Below, piece by piece: positions 26,841 to 34,997 of a stretch of 64,000 nucleotides of DNA (position 1 is its first letter; the number at the start of each line of letters is the position of its first letter). Position numbers and translations under genes: made by a program. The notes beneath the pieces were generated by a model, which had not been told where the DNA came from, did no database searches, and saw only the letters and a program-made list of their open reading frames with translations. This DNA comes from Sphingobacterium sp. UT-1RO-CII-1 (GTDB taxonomy: Bacteria; Bacteroidota; Bacteroidia; Sphingobacteriales; Sphingobacteriaceae): assembly GCF_026711005.1 (NCBI RefSeq), contig NZ_JAPPVJ010000009.1, positions 62,001 through 126,000 of the forward strand. Direction: 5' to 3'.

Positions 26841-27607
26841 TGAGACTGAATTATTATATAATGGTTGCAATTTTTCTTTGCATAAGCACAGCAGGGGAAG
26901 CGCAACAGAGACACAATGTAGATGGAGCTTTTTTTGATAGAGTTAGCTATAAGGTGGCAATCGGTTCGAAAATAGGAGGTTCTGCTCCCTTGCCAATTCC
27001 TAAGGAAATTAGAAAGGTAAAAGGATATTCTCCTCATTATCCTTTCTTTATTGGAGCAAAAGCAACTCATGCTATAGATAGTAAATGGGGTGTGTCTTTA
27101 GGGCTTACGTTTGAAGGTAAAGGTATGAATACCAAAGCAGATGTGAAAAATTACAAAACATCCTTTAACGCTAATGAAGATCCTACAGCTAATGCAAAAG
27201 GTTATTTTACTGGACGCATAACAACCAAAGTGCAAAATTTATATCTGTCTATTCCTATACAGGCAACTTATCAAGTTGGTGAGCGTTGGAGTCTACAAGC
27301 AGGCCCCTATATTGCATTTGCTCTACAGAAACGTTTCTTTGGAGAGGCTACTGATGGGTATTTGAGAAACATTGAACCAACTGGAGAAAAGCTTAATATT
27401 ACATTCGCTGAATATGATTTTAGGGAGAGTGTGCGCACAATAGATGTTGGAATGAGTTTAGGCACGAACTATGATTTTGGTCAGCGTTATTTTGCTTTAG
27501 CGCAGTTTGACTATGGTTTCAATAATATAATGAAAACTGGCTTTGAGAGTATTAGTTTCGGGTTACATAATATTTTTCTGAATGTTGGTGTCGGCATTAA
27601 AATATAA
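26840..27607 (+). CDS. Outer-membrane beta-barrel protein, PorT-like
   Basis: 255 residues: signal peptide (about 1-22, ending STAGEAQQ) and then alternating amphipathic strands with Gly/aromatic turns (WGVSLGLTFEGKGM, NLYLSIPIQATYQVG, WSLQAGPYIAFAL, DVGMSLGTNYDFG) ending in a terminal strand NVGVGIKI. This is the outer-membrane protein beta-barrel domain of PorT-like proteins. The ATG overlaps the lipoprotein gene's stop by one base. A partner or anchor role for the lipoprotein is inferred from the coupling; no type IX secretion genes are close. Confidence 0.8.
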   Translation: MRLNYYIMVAIFLCISTAGEAQQRHNVDGAFFDRVSYKVAIGSKIGGSAPLPIPKEIRKVKGYSPHYPFFIGAKATHAIDSKWGVSLGLTFEGKGMNTKADVKNYKTSFNANEDPTANAKGYFTGRITTKVQNLYLSIPIQATYQVGERWSLQAGPYIAFALQKRFFGEATDGYLRNIEPTGEKLNITFAEYDFRESVRTIDVGMSLGTNYDFGQRYFALAQFDYGFNNIMKTGFESISFGLHNIFLNVGVGIKI

Positions 27608-27652
27608 TTCCATAGTAATTACGTAGCATAAAGAGTCCTGTTGCTCTATAAT

Positions 27653-27700
27653 AAAATGCTCTTGTTGTGTACATGTTTTGTACTGGCAGGAGCATTTTTA
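27653..27700 (+). terminator. Terminator after the lipoprotein/barrel operon
   Basis: AAAATGCTC (27653-27661) pairs with GAGCATTTT (27690-27698) across a 28-base loop, followed by T/A. Moderate quality because of the large loop. Confidence 0.6.
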
Positions 27701-27761
27701 TTTGATAAAAGTCCAATTGTCTTCACCGATATTTTAAAATTTTGTGTTAGTAGCGTCTTGC

Positions 27762-27800
27762 TAAAAAAAGAAGCGCTAATCTTATGAAGAATAGCGCTTC
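27762..27800 (-). terminator. Terminator of the 27820-28503 gene
   Basis: GAAGCGCTA (27770-27778) and TAGCGCTTC (27792-27800) form a 9-bp stem. On the minus strand it is followed by a T run (complement of 27763-27769), 20 bp past the stop. Confidence 0.85.
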
Positions 27801-27819
27801 TCTATAGTTATATATAAGT

Positions 27820-28503
27820 CTAGTCTCCTAAAAAATTATTAAGTACACCTTGCAAAGCACCTCCACCAGGTACTAGGCTCAATGCAGTTTGTGCGCCGAT
27901 TTTTAATAAACCGCTACCCCAACCTTTTTTCTTCGGTTGGCCATCTACAGCTCCGAGAACAGCATTCATGGTCGCTTCCGCATTTGTTTTGTTTGCTTTA
28001 TAATTGGAACCAACAAACTCGATACTTGCGGTCATTGTATTTAATTCTTCTTCTATTTCTTCATTAAATTCAAAAACAGAAATGTCAAACTCTATTTTAT
28101 CTCCTGTTTCATAAGATTTTATATTGCTTAGAATATTATAATTGGTAACAAGTTCGTCATCAACACCTTCAATTGTTTCAAAAAAGCCTGCTAGTTCTCC
28201 CGAATATGTATCTCCGCTTATTCTTTTAGGCGGCACAGCTAATTTTAAAACCTTTTCTCCTTTTAGTCTTTCTTCAATAGGGTCCAGGCTATCCCATTTA
28301 TGTAGCCAAACTAAGTAATCATCACTTTCAAGTTCAAACTCTTTTTTTGTTTGACTTGTGATTTTAAAATACTTTGGAACAAGAAATTTTACACCAGCTT
28401 CTTTCCAATAGACTTCTTTGTACTTTTTCGACTGCGCTGTAGCCATATTAGTATAAGCTAATAAGCAAAAAAGGACCACGAATACTTTTGATAAATTTTT
28501 CAT
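27820..28503 (-). CDS. Exported protein of unknown function
   Basis: 227 residues with a clear signal peptide (about 1-23, ending ATAQ). The mature part has an N-terminal alpha/beta-looking region (KEAGVKFLVPKYFKITSQ) and an acidic stretch with EFNEEIEEELN. It ends in a Gly/Ala-rich hydrophobic tail (about 195-227, GWGSGLLKIGAQTALSLVPGGGALQGVL) that could insert in a membrane or mediate assembly. I do not recognise the family. It stands alone with its own terminator. Confidence 0.7.
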   Translation of the reverse strand: MKNLSKVFVVLFCLLAYTNMATAQSKKYKEVYWKEAGVKFLVPKYFKITSQTKKEFELESDDYLVWLHKWDSLDPIEERLKGEKVLKLAVPPKRISGDTYSGELAGFFETIEGVDDELVTNYNILSNIKSYETGDKIEFDISVFEFNEEIEEELNTMTASIEFVGSNYKANKTNAEATMNAVLGAVDGQPKKKGWGSGLLKIGAQTALSLVPGGGALQGVLNNFLGD

Positions 28504-28597
28504 ATTTATAAATTAAAACTAAAATTTTACGATTAATAAAATCAAAGCAAAGGTGGATAAACTTACTATATCGGGCAAGTTATGCAGGTGTAGTTAG

Positions 28598-28648
28598 CGG
28601 GTAGTGGCTGTTTTTACTTATTTTTTTAGTCACTACCCGTCGGGTAGT
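28598..28648. repeat. Overlapping inverted repeats downstream of thiF
   Basis: CGGGTAGTG (28598-28606) pairs with CACTACCCG (28631-28639). The same right arm also pairs with GGGTAGT at 28642-28648 (ACTACCC, loop GTC), so two hairpins exclude each other. The minus strand lacks a T run, so it is not a classic terminator for the thiamine operon. Confidence 0.6.
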
Positions 28649-28708
28649 TTGATGGCCTTATGTTATTTATAATCATCTTGTTATGTTGTTTTCTTCAGGA
28701 TGGTTGTT

Positions 28709-29422
28709 TTAAAAAGATATTTTCTTGGAAGATACATTTAAAGTGTCTACGACGAGCCACTCGTTATGAAGCGTGGGCAAGCCAGTTATTATTTTTAAAG
28801 CCTCATGCGCCATCAGCGTACCTAATATACCTGGAGTACTAGCCATTACTCCGTGGAGTGAACAGTTAGGAATATCTTCAGGTTCTGGCGGATCTGGAAA
28901 AATGTTCCTAAGGTTTTTAGAGCCTCTATAGTTAAATACTGCCAATTGTACTTCAAAATTGAATATACTGCCGTAAACCAACGGTTTATTGAGTTTTACA
29001 CAGATATCATTGACTAGGTATCGACTTTTGAAATTGTCGCTACCATCAATAACGAGATCATACTGGCTAATATATTGTTCTGCATTTTTGCTGTGTATAC
29101 TATCAAAAATAGGAGTAAAGCTAATGTCTGCGTTTAGTTTTTCTATTTGAAGTTTTAAACTTGTTACTTTTGGTGTGTCTACACTTTCTTCTGTGTGTGC
29201 TATCTGCCGATGTAAATTATGTAATTCCACTTGGTCAAAATCTATGCAGGCTAGTTTGCCTACACCTGCTCCTGCGAGATATAAAAGAATAGGACAGCCA
29301 AGACCTCCTGCTCCAATAACTAAAGCTGAAGCATTTTTTAGTTTTTGTTGTCCCTTTATACCTATTTGAGGAACACTTATTTGTCGCTTGTAGCGTAAGG
29401 TCTCTTTTTCAGTTAAGCTCAT
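28709..29422 (-). CDS. thiF: ThiF-type adenylyltransferase (E1-like)
   Basis: Activates the C terminus of ThiS by adenylation so that sulfur can be loaded for thiazole synthesis. The nucleotide-binding motif is GAGGLGCPI near residue 37, followed by DFDQVELHNLHRQ (catalytic Arg) and the conserved Lys of TPKVTSL, then IDGSDNF. At 237 residues it is a stand-alone E1 domain without a rhodanese fusion. Only one cysteine (in NCSLHGVMAS) remains in the region where MoeB relatives have CxxC zinc pairs. Last gene of the operon, 23 bp after thiH. ThiF rather than MoeB because of context. Confidence 0.9.
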   Translation of the reverse strand: MSLTEKETLRYKRQISVPQIGIKGQQKLKNASALVIGAGGLGCPILLYLAGAGVGKLACIDFDQVELHNLHRQIAHTEESVDTPKVTSLKLQIEKLNADISFTPIFDSIHSKNAEQYISQYDLVIDGSDNFKSRYLVNDICVKLNKPLVYGSIFNFEVQLAVFNYRGSKNLRNIFPDPPEPEDIPNCSLHGVMASTPGILGTLMAHEALKIITGLPTLHNEWLVVDTLNVSSKKISF

Positions 29423-29445
29423 CGTCTAGTACTATAGAATATTAT

Positions 29446-30576
29446 TTAATCTTTTTCTTTTTCGCTGGTATATTCCGGGTGCCAATCTTTCCACACAGGT
29501 TGATAGCCCTGAGCTCTTATTTTGTCAACGATGATAGAAACGGGGCGCTCATCACTTATTTCAAACTGCTCTAAAGACTGCGGTTCTACTACGTAGCCCC
29601 CTGGGTTTGTCTTAGAGGCTGCACTCATCGAAGTTATGCCAAGATGAATCAAATTATCGCGGAAGAGCTCATGCTCACGAGTTGATAATGATATTTCCAG
29701 ATCAGGATTCCATATACGATATGCGCATATAAGCTGCAATAAGTCTGCATCTTCCATATGGAAATTAGGTTTTTGCACTCCCTCAGCAGGTCGTAATCGA
29801 GGAAAAGAAACAGAGTATTTTGTCTTCCAATACGTTTTTTGTAAATAGTCAATATGAAGTGCATTGAAAAAAGAATCCACCCGCCAATCTTCCAGTCCTA
29901 ATAAAACGCCAAGGCCTATTTTATGCATTCCTGATCTCCCCACACGGTCTGGCGTTTCTAAGCGATAGTTGAAATTTGACTTTTTACCTTTTGGATGGTA
30001 GTTTTTATAAACTTCTTTATGATATGTTTCTTGATAGACGAGTACAGCATTAACTTTTGATTGATGTAGCTGTCTGTAATCTTCTGTTTCTAATGGTTGT
30101 ACCTCTATGGATATCTGAGGGAATATACTTTCTATTTGACGAACAGCTTCTAGGAAATAAGGAGTGCCTACGGTCTTGTTTGCTTCTCCTGCTACAAGAA
30201 GTACGTGTTGGAACCCCATCTTACGTACGGCTTGTGCTTCCAGTATAATTTCGGCTTTTGATAATGTGCGTCTAGGAATTTCATTATCCATACTAAAGCC
30301 ACAGTATGTGCATATATTTTGACATTCATTACTGAGGTATAATGGTGCATATAGCTGAATGTTCTTACCAAAACGTTGTTGGGTTATCCTTTGTGAACGT
30401 TTTGCCATTTTTTCAATAAATGGTTTGGCTGCCTTGCTTATCAGTGTTATAAAATCTTTTATATCAAGTTTTTCTTTAGATAAAGCGCGTTCTACATCAT
30501 GTTGTGTTACTGCTGCAATTTGTGTTTTTACGCTATCCCAATCGTATCCTTCAAAAATAGCTTTAAAGCTTTTCAT
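29446..30576 (-). CDS. thiH: 2-iminoacetate synthase (radical SAM)
   Basis: Cleaves tyrosine to dehydroglycine for the thiazole ring under anaerobic-type radical chemistry. The radical-SAM cluster motif is CQNICTYCGF (CxxxCxxC) near residue 84. The family's C-terminal cysteine-containing motif is less clear here, but the length (376) and sequence such as EVQPLETEDYRQL and MHKIGLGVLLGL fit ThiH. It uses ThiH instead of the oxygen-dependent ThiO, which suits facultative or low-oxygen growth. It lies 8 bp after thiG. Confidence 0.94.
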   Translation of the reverse strand: MKSFKAIFEGYDWDSVKTQIAAVTQHDVERALSKEKLDIKDFITLISKAAKPFIEKMAKRSQRITQQRFGKNIQLYAPLYLSNECQNICTYCGFSMDNEIPRRTLSKAEIILEAQAVRKMGFQHVLLVAGEANKTVGTPYFLEAVRQIESIFPQISIEVQPLETEDYRQLHQSKVNAVLVYQETYHKEVYKNYHPKGKKSNFNYRLETPDRVGRSGMHKIGLGVLLGLEDWRVDSFFNALHIDYLQKTYWKTKYSVSFPRLRPAEGVQKPNFHMEDADLLQLICAYRIWNPDLEISLSTREHELFRDNLIHLGITSMSAASKTNPGGYVVEPQSLEQFEISDERPVSIIVDKIRAQGYQPVWKDWHPEYTSEKEKD

Positions 30577-30584
30577 TTTTTTAA

Positions 30585-31361
30585 TTATATATCTGTTAAG
30601 AATGCTGTTAAAGGACTGCTGGCTTTTGCTGCTAGTTGCTCAGCTGGCAGTCCCGCTTCGTAGGCCATACGGCCCGCTTGAACTGCGATTTTAAAAGCAT
30701 GCGCTGCTTTTGTTGGATTTGTAGACGTGGCTATGGCGGTATTCACCAGCACAGCGTCAGAACCTATCTCCATAGCTTTTGCCGCGTCAGACGGACTTCC
30801 TATCCCTGCATCAATGATAACGGGCACTTGACTTTGCTCAATAATTATTTTTAAAAAATCAATTGTTTTTAGTCCGGAGTTACTCCCTATAGGAGATCCT
30901 AGCGGCATAACCGCTGCTGTTCCTACATCTTCAAGGCGCTTACATAAAACCGGGTCTGCATGTATATAGGGTAATATAATAAAGCCTTTTTTTGCAAGTT
31001 GCTCGCAGGCTATAAGTGTTTCAATAGGATCTGGCATGAGGTAGCGAGGGTCGGGATGGATTTCTAACTTTAACCAATTTGTTTCCATAGCTTCCCTGGC
31101 AAGTTCTGCTGCGAGTACAGCTTCACTTGCTGTGCGTGCTCCTGAGGTATTCGGGAGCAATTGTATATGTGGTTGTCTGAGATGTACCAGTATTTCATCT
31201 GTATTTGTTTCTTGGTCTATACGCTTTAAAGCTACGGTGACCAGCTCACTTTCTGAGGCTATAATTGCATTTTTCATTTCTTCCCCTGAACCAAACTTGC
31301 CGGTTCCCATAAATAATCTGGAAGTGAAAGTGCGATCTGCTATTTTGAAGTTATTGTTCAT
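30585..31361 (-). CDS. thiG: Thiazole synthase
   Basis: TIM-barrel enzyme that condenses deoxyxylulose phosphate, dehydroglycine and ThiS-thiocarboxylate into thiazole phosphate. The Schiff-base region is EIHPDPRYLMPD and the phosphate-binding end is DAGIGSPSDAAKAMEIGSDAVLVNTAIA. 258 residues, normal. Its ATG overlaps the thiE stop (ATGA), so translation is coupled within the thiamine operon. Confidence 0.96.
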   Translation of the reverse strand: MNNNFKIADRTFTSRLFMGTGKFGSGEEMKNAIIASESELVTVALKRIDQETNTDEILVHLRQPHIQLLPNTSGARTASEAVLAAELAREAMETNWLKLEIHPDPRYLMPDPIETLIACEQLAKKGFIILPYIHADPVLCKRLEDVGTAAVMPLGSPIGSNSGLKTIDFLKIIIEQSQVPVIIDAGIGSPSDAAKAMEIGSDAVLVNTAIATSTNPTKAAHAFKIAVQAGRMAYEAGLPAEQLAAKASSPLTAFLTDI

Positions 31362-31981
31362 TTAAAATGTTTTTTTAAATTATTAATGTGGTTCTTATGT
31401 TTGAAATTTTCTTCTATATGCTTGCTTAGTGCAACTCCATAGACCCCCGCTTCGATCAGTTTAGGTATATCATTTTCAACAATGCCTCCAATAGCATATA
31501 TAGGAATGTTACTCTGTCTTTTTATTTGTTGACAGATATTTTTATACCCTTCATAGCCTAAAGTAGGGCTTATATGTTCTTTGCTAAGCGTAAATCGAAG
31601 TGGACCTAAACCTATATAGTTACAACCGTTATTTATATGTTGCACTACTTCATGTAAGGTATTCGCTGTTCCACCGATTATTTTGTTTTTTCCCAATAGA
31701 ATCCTCGCTTCACTGATAGGCATATCTCCTCGACCTAAGTGTACGCCATCTGCATCCATTTTCTGTGCGATGTGGACTTTGTCATTTATAATTAATTTGA
31801 AACAATAAGTCTTCTTGAGTTTCTTAACGTCTTCTGCTAAATTTAAAAATGTGGCATCATCTGTTTTTTTAAAACGTATTTGTATCCACGATGTTCCATT
31901 TTTTAAGGCATTTTCTATATTTTCATATTGTTCTGCACTTGTGTTCCCAGATGAAATATATTGCAGTCGTTCATTTATCAT
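31358..31981 (-). CDS. thiE: Thiamine-phosphate synthase
   Basis: Joins HMP-diphosphate and thiazole phosphate to give thiamine phosphate. Motifs are WIQIRFKK, LIINDKVHIA, DADGVHLGRGDM (the LGQxD-like diphosphate site with R for Q), IIGGTANT and YIGLGPLRFTLSK. The frame opens at TTG 31993, but ATG 31981 (MINERLQYI) is the better start: it lies 4 bp after the preceding stop and gives 207 residues. It retains the diphosphate-binding residues that the preceding paralogue lacks, so this is the likely true synthase. Overlaps thiG by 4 bp. Confidence 0.9.
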   Translation of the reverse strand: MINERLQYISSGNTSAEQYENIENALKNGTSWIQIRFKKTDDATFLNLAEDVKKLKKTYCFKLIINDKVHIAQKMDADGVHLGRGDMPISEARILLGKNKIIGGTANTLHEVVQHINNGCNYIGLGPLRFTLSKEHISPTLGYEGYKNICQQIKRQSNIPIYAIGGIVENDIPKLIEAGVYGVALSKHIEENFKHKNHINNLKKHFK

Positions 31982-31985
31982 GTTA

Positions 31986-32576
31986 TTATACAAGATTAAG
32001 TTTTAAAGCTAACTGGTGACAGTCAAGAGCAATTTTTAAGGGGTTTTTGCTTTCCCATACCGCTCCACATACCGCAAAGGTATCGAAGTCGCTTTCAGCT
32101 ATACTTTTTATGTTGCCACTGTATATCCCTCCTAAAGCGACAGCTTTTATGTTTTTATTGTTTCTTCCCATGAAATCCACTCGGTTACTGAGCCCATATC
32201 CTTTTTTTGATATGCTAGGATAGACTGGGCTAACAAAGGCTGTTTGGTATTTTTTTTCTAAACTATTAAATTCATTCCAACTGTGTGTTGATGTGCTTTT
32301 TAAGTTGTTAAACATAAATGGATCATTCAAGTGTTGTTCTCGGAGTCGCGTTGGGCTGTGAAAGTTTTTAAAGCCATGTTTTTCAGCAATTCTATAATGT
32401 TGATGAATAACGAAACCTTCTTTTGCAATGTTTTTGAATACAGTTATATATTTTATAAAGTCCATATCCGTCATGTTTGGTTTACGGATATGGACGGTTA
32501 TACCTGTTTCATTCGCAAGATGAAGGAGTATTTTCTCTTCATCAGGGTAGGGTGTTGGCCAGGTAATCAGGTGCAT
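31986..32576 (-). CDS. ThiE/TenI-like TIM-barrel protein
   Basis: 196 residues of the thiamine-phosphate synthase/TenI superfamily. Recognisable are FVIHQHYRIA (strand 3 region), FVSPVYPSISKKGYG (matching the G-P-I-F-x-T-x-S-K region of ThiE) and AVALGGIYSGN (phosphate loop). The diphosphate-binding Asp/Gln set of ThiE is not evident, so it is more likely a TenI-type thiazole tautomerase, which aromatises the ThiG product, than a second synthase. It lies between thiC (3 bp) and thiE (4 bp). Role inferred from fold and context. Confidence 0.75.
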   Translation of the reverse strand: MHLITWPTPYPDEEKILLHLANETGITVHIRKPNMTDMDFIKYITVFKNIAKEGFVIHQHYRIAEKHGFKNFHSPTRLREQHLNDPFMFNNLKSTSTHSWNEFNSLEKKYQTAFVSPVYPSISKKGYGLSNRVDFMGRNNKNIKAVALGGIYSGNIKSIAESDFDTFAVCGAVWESKNPLKIALDCHQLALKLNLV

Positions 32577-32579
32577 GAT

Positions 32580-34400
32580 TTAGAGGTATATTTCTTTTCC
32601 TTTCGCTATAAACTCTTGTGATTTTTCGTATAAGCCATCCTCCACACTATCTCGAATTTCTTGTGTTATTTTCATAGAACAAAACTTAGGACCACACATA
32701 GAACAAAAATGAGCTACTTTTGCAGCGTCTGCAGGCAATGTTTCATCATGAAATTCTCGGGCCGTATCTGGGTCTAATGAAAGATTAAATTGATCTTCCC
32801 AACGAAATTCAAAACGTGCCTTGCTAAGTACATTGTCTCGGTATTGTGCTCCAGGATGCCCTTTAGCTAAGTCTGCAGCGTGAGCTGCTATTTTGTAGGT
32901 AATTACCCCATCTTTTACATCTTTTTTATTAGGTAAACCTAAATGTTCTTTAGGCGTTACGTAGCACAGCATAGCGCAGCCGAACCAGCCTATCATTGCT
33001 GCACCGATTGCGGAAGTTATATGGTCATATCCAGGAGCAATATCTGTTGTTAATGGGCCAAGTGTGTAGAAAGGTGCTTCATCACACTCTTTTAGTTGTT
33101 TGTCCATATTTTCTTTAATCAGGTGCATCGGTACGTGGCCAGGTCCTTCAACCATTACCTGTACGTCGTGTTTCCAAGCTATTTTTGTAAGTTCCCCCAA
33201 TGTTTCGAGTTCGGCAAACTGTGCTTCATCATTTGCATCCGCAATAGATCCTGGTCGCAACCCATCTCCTAAAGAAAAGGCGATATCATAACGCTTCATA
33301 ATTTCACAGATCTCATCGAAGTGGGTGTACAAGAAATTTTCTTTATGATGAAACAAGCACCATTTTGCCATAATTGACCCCCCTCTTGATACAATTCCTG
33401 TTACCCTTTTAGCTGTCAGGTGTATGTATCGTAATAATACGCCCGCATGGATAGTAAAGTAAGAAACACCTTGTTCAGCCTGTTCAATTAGGGTGTCTCT
33501 GAATATTTCCCAAGTAAGGTCTTCTGCTATTCCATTTACTTTTTCCAAAGCTTGATAGATAGGCACTGTGCCAATTGGTACTGGAGAATTTCGTAAAATC
33601 CACTCTCTAGTCTCATGGATGTTTTTACCAGTAGATAAGTCCATGATCGTATCTGCTCCCCAGCGGCACGCCCATACTGCTTTTTCTACTTCTTCCTCAA
33701 TAGTGGAAGTTACTGCGCTGTTTCCTATGTTCGCATTTATCTTAACCAAGAAATTACGACCTATTATCATTGGTTCGCTTTCCGGGTGATTGATATTGTT
33801 TGGTAGGATTGCACGACCTGCAGCGATTTCATCTCGGACAAATTCTGGTGTTATTTTCTTTTTCGGAGTATTTGCACCAAAGCTATGTCCTGCATGTTGA
33901 TGTTCCATACCTTTTAGAGTTGTTTCTAATTGTTCTATCCGTTGGTTTTCACGTATGGCTACATATTCCATTTCTGCGGTTATGATTCCTTTTCTAGCGT
34001 AATGCAGTTGCGTTACATTGTGCCCATCTTTCGCTTGCTTAGGTCTGTGCTGATAATCAAATCGTAAGGCGTCCAGCTTGTTGTCTTTTAGTCGTTCTTG
34101 TCCGTAGCTTGAAGTTATGCCTTGTAAGGTATATGTATCATTCCGATCTAGTATCCACTGTTCACGCAAACGTTTTATACCTTTGCGTATATCAATCGTT
34201 TGATTAGGATCTGTGTACGGACCGGACGTGTCATAAACTGTTATGGGCGGATTTTCCTCTATATTTCCATTAGATAAACGTGTTGGGCTTAATGTGATTT
34301 CTCGCATAGCCACCTGAATAGGGAAAAGTTCACCTTTCACATAAATTTTTTTAGAGTTGGGTAATGCGGTTGTTGATAGCGTGTGTTCTTCTTTTTTCAT
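32580..34400 (-). CDS. thiC: Phosphomethylpyrimidine synthase
   Basis: Non-canonical radical-SAM enzyme that rearranges aminoimidazole ribotide into HMP phosphate. The C-terminal cluster motif is CSMCGPKFC (CxxCxxxxC) near residue 568. Barrel motifs include YFTIHAGVLLRYI, RGGSIMAKWC and EGPGHVPMH. 606 residues, full length. It follows thiS by 54 bp and heads the tightly packed run to thiF. TPP control comes from the leader riboswitch. Confidence 0.97.
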   Translation of the reverse strand: MKKEEHTLSTTALPNSKKIYVKGELFPIQVAMREITLSPTRLSNGNIEENPPITVYDTSGPYTDPNQTIDIRKGIKRLREQWILDRNDTYTLQGITSSYGQERLKDNKLDALRFDYQHRPKQAKDGHNVTQLHYARKGIITAEMEYVAIRENQRIEQLETTLKGMEHQHAGHSFGANTPKKKITPEFVRDEIAAGRAILPNNINHPESEPMIIGRNFLVKINANIGNSAVTSTIEEEVEKAVWACRWGADTIMDLSTGKNIHETREWILRNSPVPIGTVPIYQALEKVNGIAEDLTWEIFRDTLIEQAEQGVSYFTIHAGVLLRYIHLTAKRVTGIVSRGGSIMAKWCLFHHKENFLYTHFDEICEIMKRYDIAFSLGDGLRPGSIADANDEAQFAELETLGELTKIAWKHDVQVMVEGPGHVPMHLIKENMDKQLKECDEAPFYTLGPLTTDIAPGYDHITSAIGAAMIGWFGCAMLCYVTPKEHLGLPNKKDVKDGVITYKIAAHAADLAKGHPGAQYRDNVLSKARFEFRWEDQFNLSLDPDTAREFHDETLPADAAKVAHFCSMCGPKFCSMKITQEIRDSVEDGLYEKSQEFIAKGKEIYL

Positions 34401-34454
34401 AATATTTTATAAAAGTTATTTTAAATAAAGCATACTATATTGAGCCTCTTTTAT

Positions 34455-34667
34455 TTACCCGCCTTGGGTTGCTTGAATAATAAGAATGTGGGCTTGGTTT
34501 TCTACAGTTGTATCGGGCCACTGCTGACGTGGAATAACTAGGTTGTTCAATGCTACGGCTATACCTTTCGCTTTTAGTTCTGGTATATATAAGTTGAGAA
34601 TGCCAGCTAAATCTCTTGGGCAAGCATCTGTAAGATGATGAGTTTGATCGTTAATTTTTATTTGCAT
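34455..34667 (-). CDS. thiS: Sulfur-carrier protein ThiS
   Basis: 70-residue ubiquitin-like sulfur carrier. It ends in IIQATQGG, the Gly-Gly tail that ThiF adenylates and that then carries the thiocarboxylate used by ThiG. Beta-grasp features include VALNNLVIPRQQW (the usual ALN-x-x-V-V-P motif). First gene of the thiamine operon, directly after the TPP riboswitch leader. A second frame over the same DNA (34435-34623) is a shadow. Confidence 0.94.
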   Translation of the reverse strand: MQIKINDQTHHLTDACPRDLAGILNLYIPELKAKGIAVALNNLVIPRQQWPDTTVENQAHILIIQATQGG

Positions 34668-34693
34668 TTTCCTAAGTATTTACTTGTATGTAT

Positions 34694-34750
34694 ATACTTT
34701 AGGAATGTCGATAACAGGTCAAGACGATGACCGTGAAAGAAGATGTTATC
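34694..34750 (-). promoter_or_regulatory. Expression platform of the TPP riboswitch
   Basis: On the minus strand this segment holds a nested hairpin GATAACA...GGTCA...TGACC...TGTTATC (34744-34750, 34728-34732, 34717-34721, 34710-34716). It also holds, at 34694-34718, a near-complete complement of the aptamer's own 5' strand (ATACTTTAGG and TGTC blocks). The two foldings exclude each other, as expected of a switch. How the fold reaches the thiS start site is inferred. Confidence 0.6.
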
Positions 34751-34751
34751 T

Positions 34752-34836
34752 TACTTTTCCCTACGCTAGTATGAACTAGATCAGGTTCCGAGGGTAAAAT
34801 CTCAGCCTGTTAATAACAGACACCCCTAAAGTATGT
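34752..34836 (-). promoter_or_regulatory. TPP riboswitch (THI element) of the thiamine operon
   Basis: Read on the minus strand, the conserved core is present: GGGGTG, a P3 hairpin CTGTTATTAACAG, GGCTGAGA, ACCC, then GAACCTGATCTAGTT and TAGCGTAGGGAA. P1 pairs TACTTT (34828-34833) with AAAGTA (34752-34757). Binding of thiamine pyrophosphate should repress thiS and the genes after it. The 85 nt between aptamer and thiS contain the expression platform described separately. Confidence 0.97.
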
Positions 34837-34840
34837 AGGG

Positions 34841-34872
34841 CAAGTATAGGAGATATTTTTCGGAAAACAAAA
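34841..34872 (-). promoter_or_regulatory. Promoter of the thiamine operon
   Basis: On the minus strand TTTTG (34868-34872), a 19-bp gap and TATACTTG (34841-34848, one mismatch to TAnnTTTG) place the transcript start near 34836, exactly at the 5' edge of the riboswitch P1 stem. Confidence 0.6.
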
Positions 34873-34952
34873 TATAATTTGGTTTGCTGTTTTTTTACAG
34901 AGTTTGGCAGGAAGTAGTTTTGTTGATTCGGGAGGGAAGTATGCAATAAAAA

Positions 34953-34988
34953 ATAACCCCTTAATATGTTAAGTTATTAAGGGGTTAT
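34953..34988. terminator. Terminator after the S9 peptidase
   Basis: ATAACCCCTTAATA (34953-34966) pairs perfectly with 34975-34988 around an 8-base loop. On the minus strand a T run follows (complement of 34947-34951). It lies 10 bp beyond the peptidase stop. Confidence 0.9.
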
Positions 34989-34997
34989 CTTTTTTAG

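Larger units (their letters stand above)
34668..34997. other. Intergenic region thiS / S9 peptidase (330 bp)
   Basis: Contains the promoter, the TPP riboswitch and its expression platform for the thiamine operon and, at its right end, the terminator of the upstream peptidase gene. No ORF. Confidence 0.9.

Noticed and set aside
28709..29422. Stand-alone E1-like protein as part of a ubiquitin-like antiphage system
   Set aside because: It sits at the end of a complete thiamine operon with ThiS, ThiG and ThiH; ThiF explains it fully.
34435..34623. Alternative frame over thiS
   Set aside because: The 34455-34667 frame ends in the Gly-Gly tail required of ThiS and follows the riboswitch; the other frame has no family resemblance.
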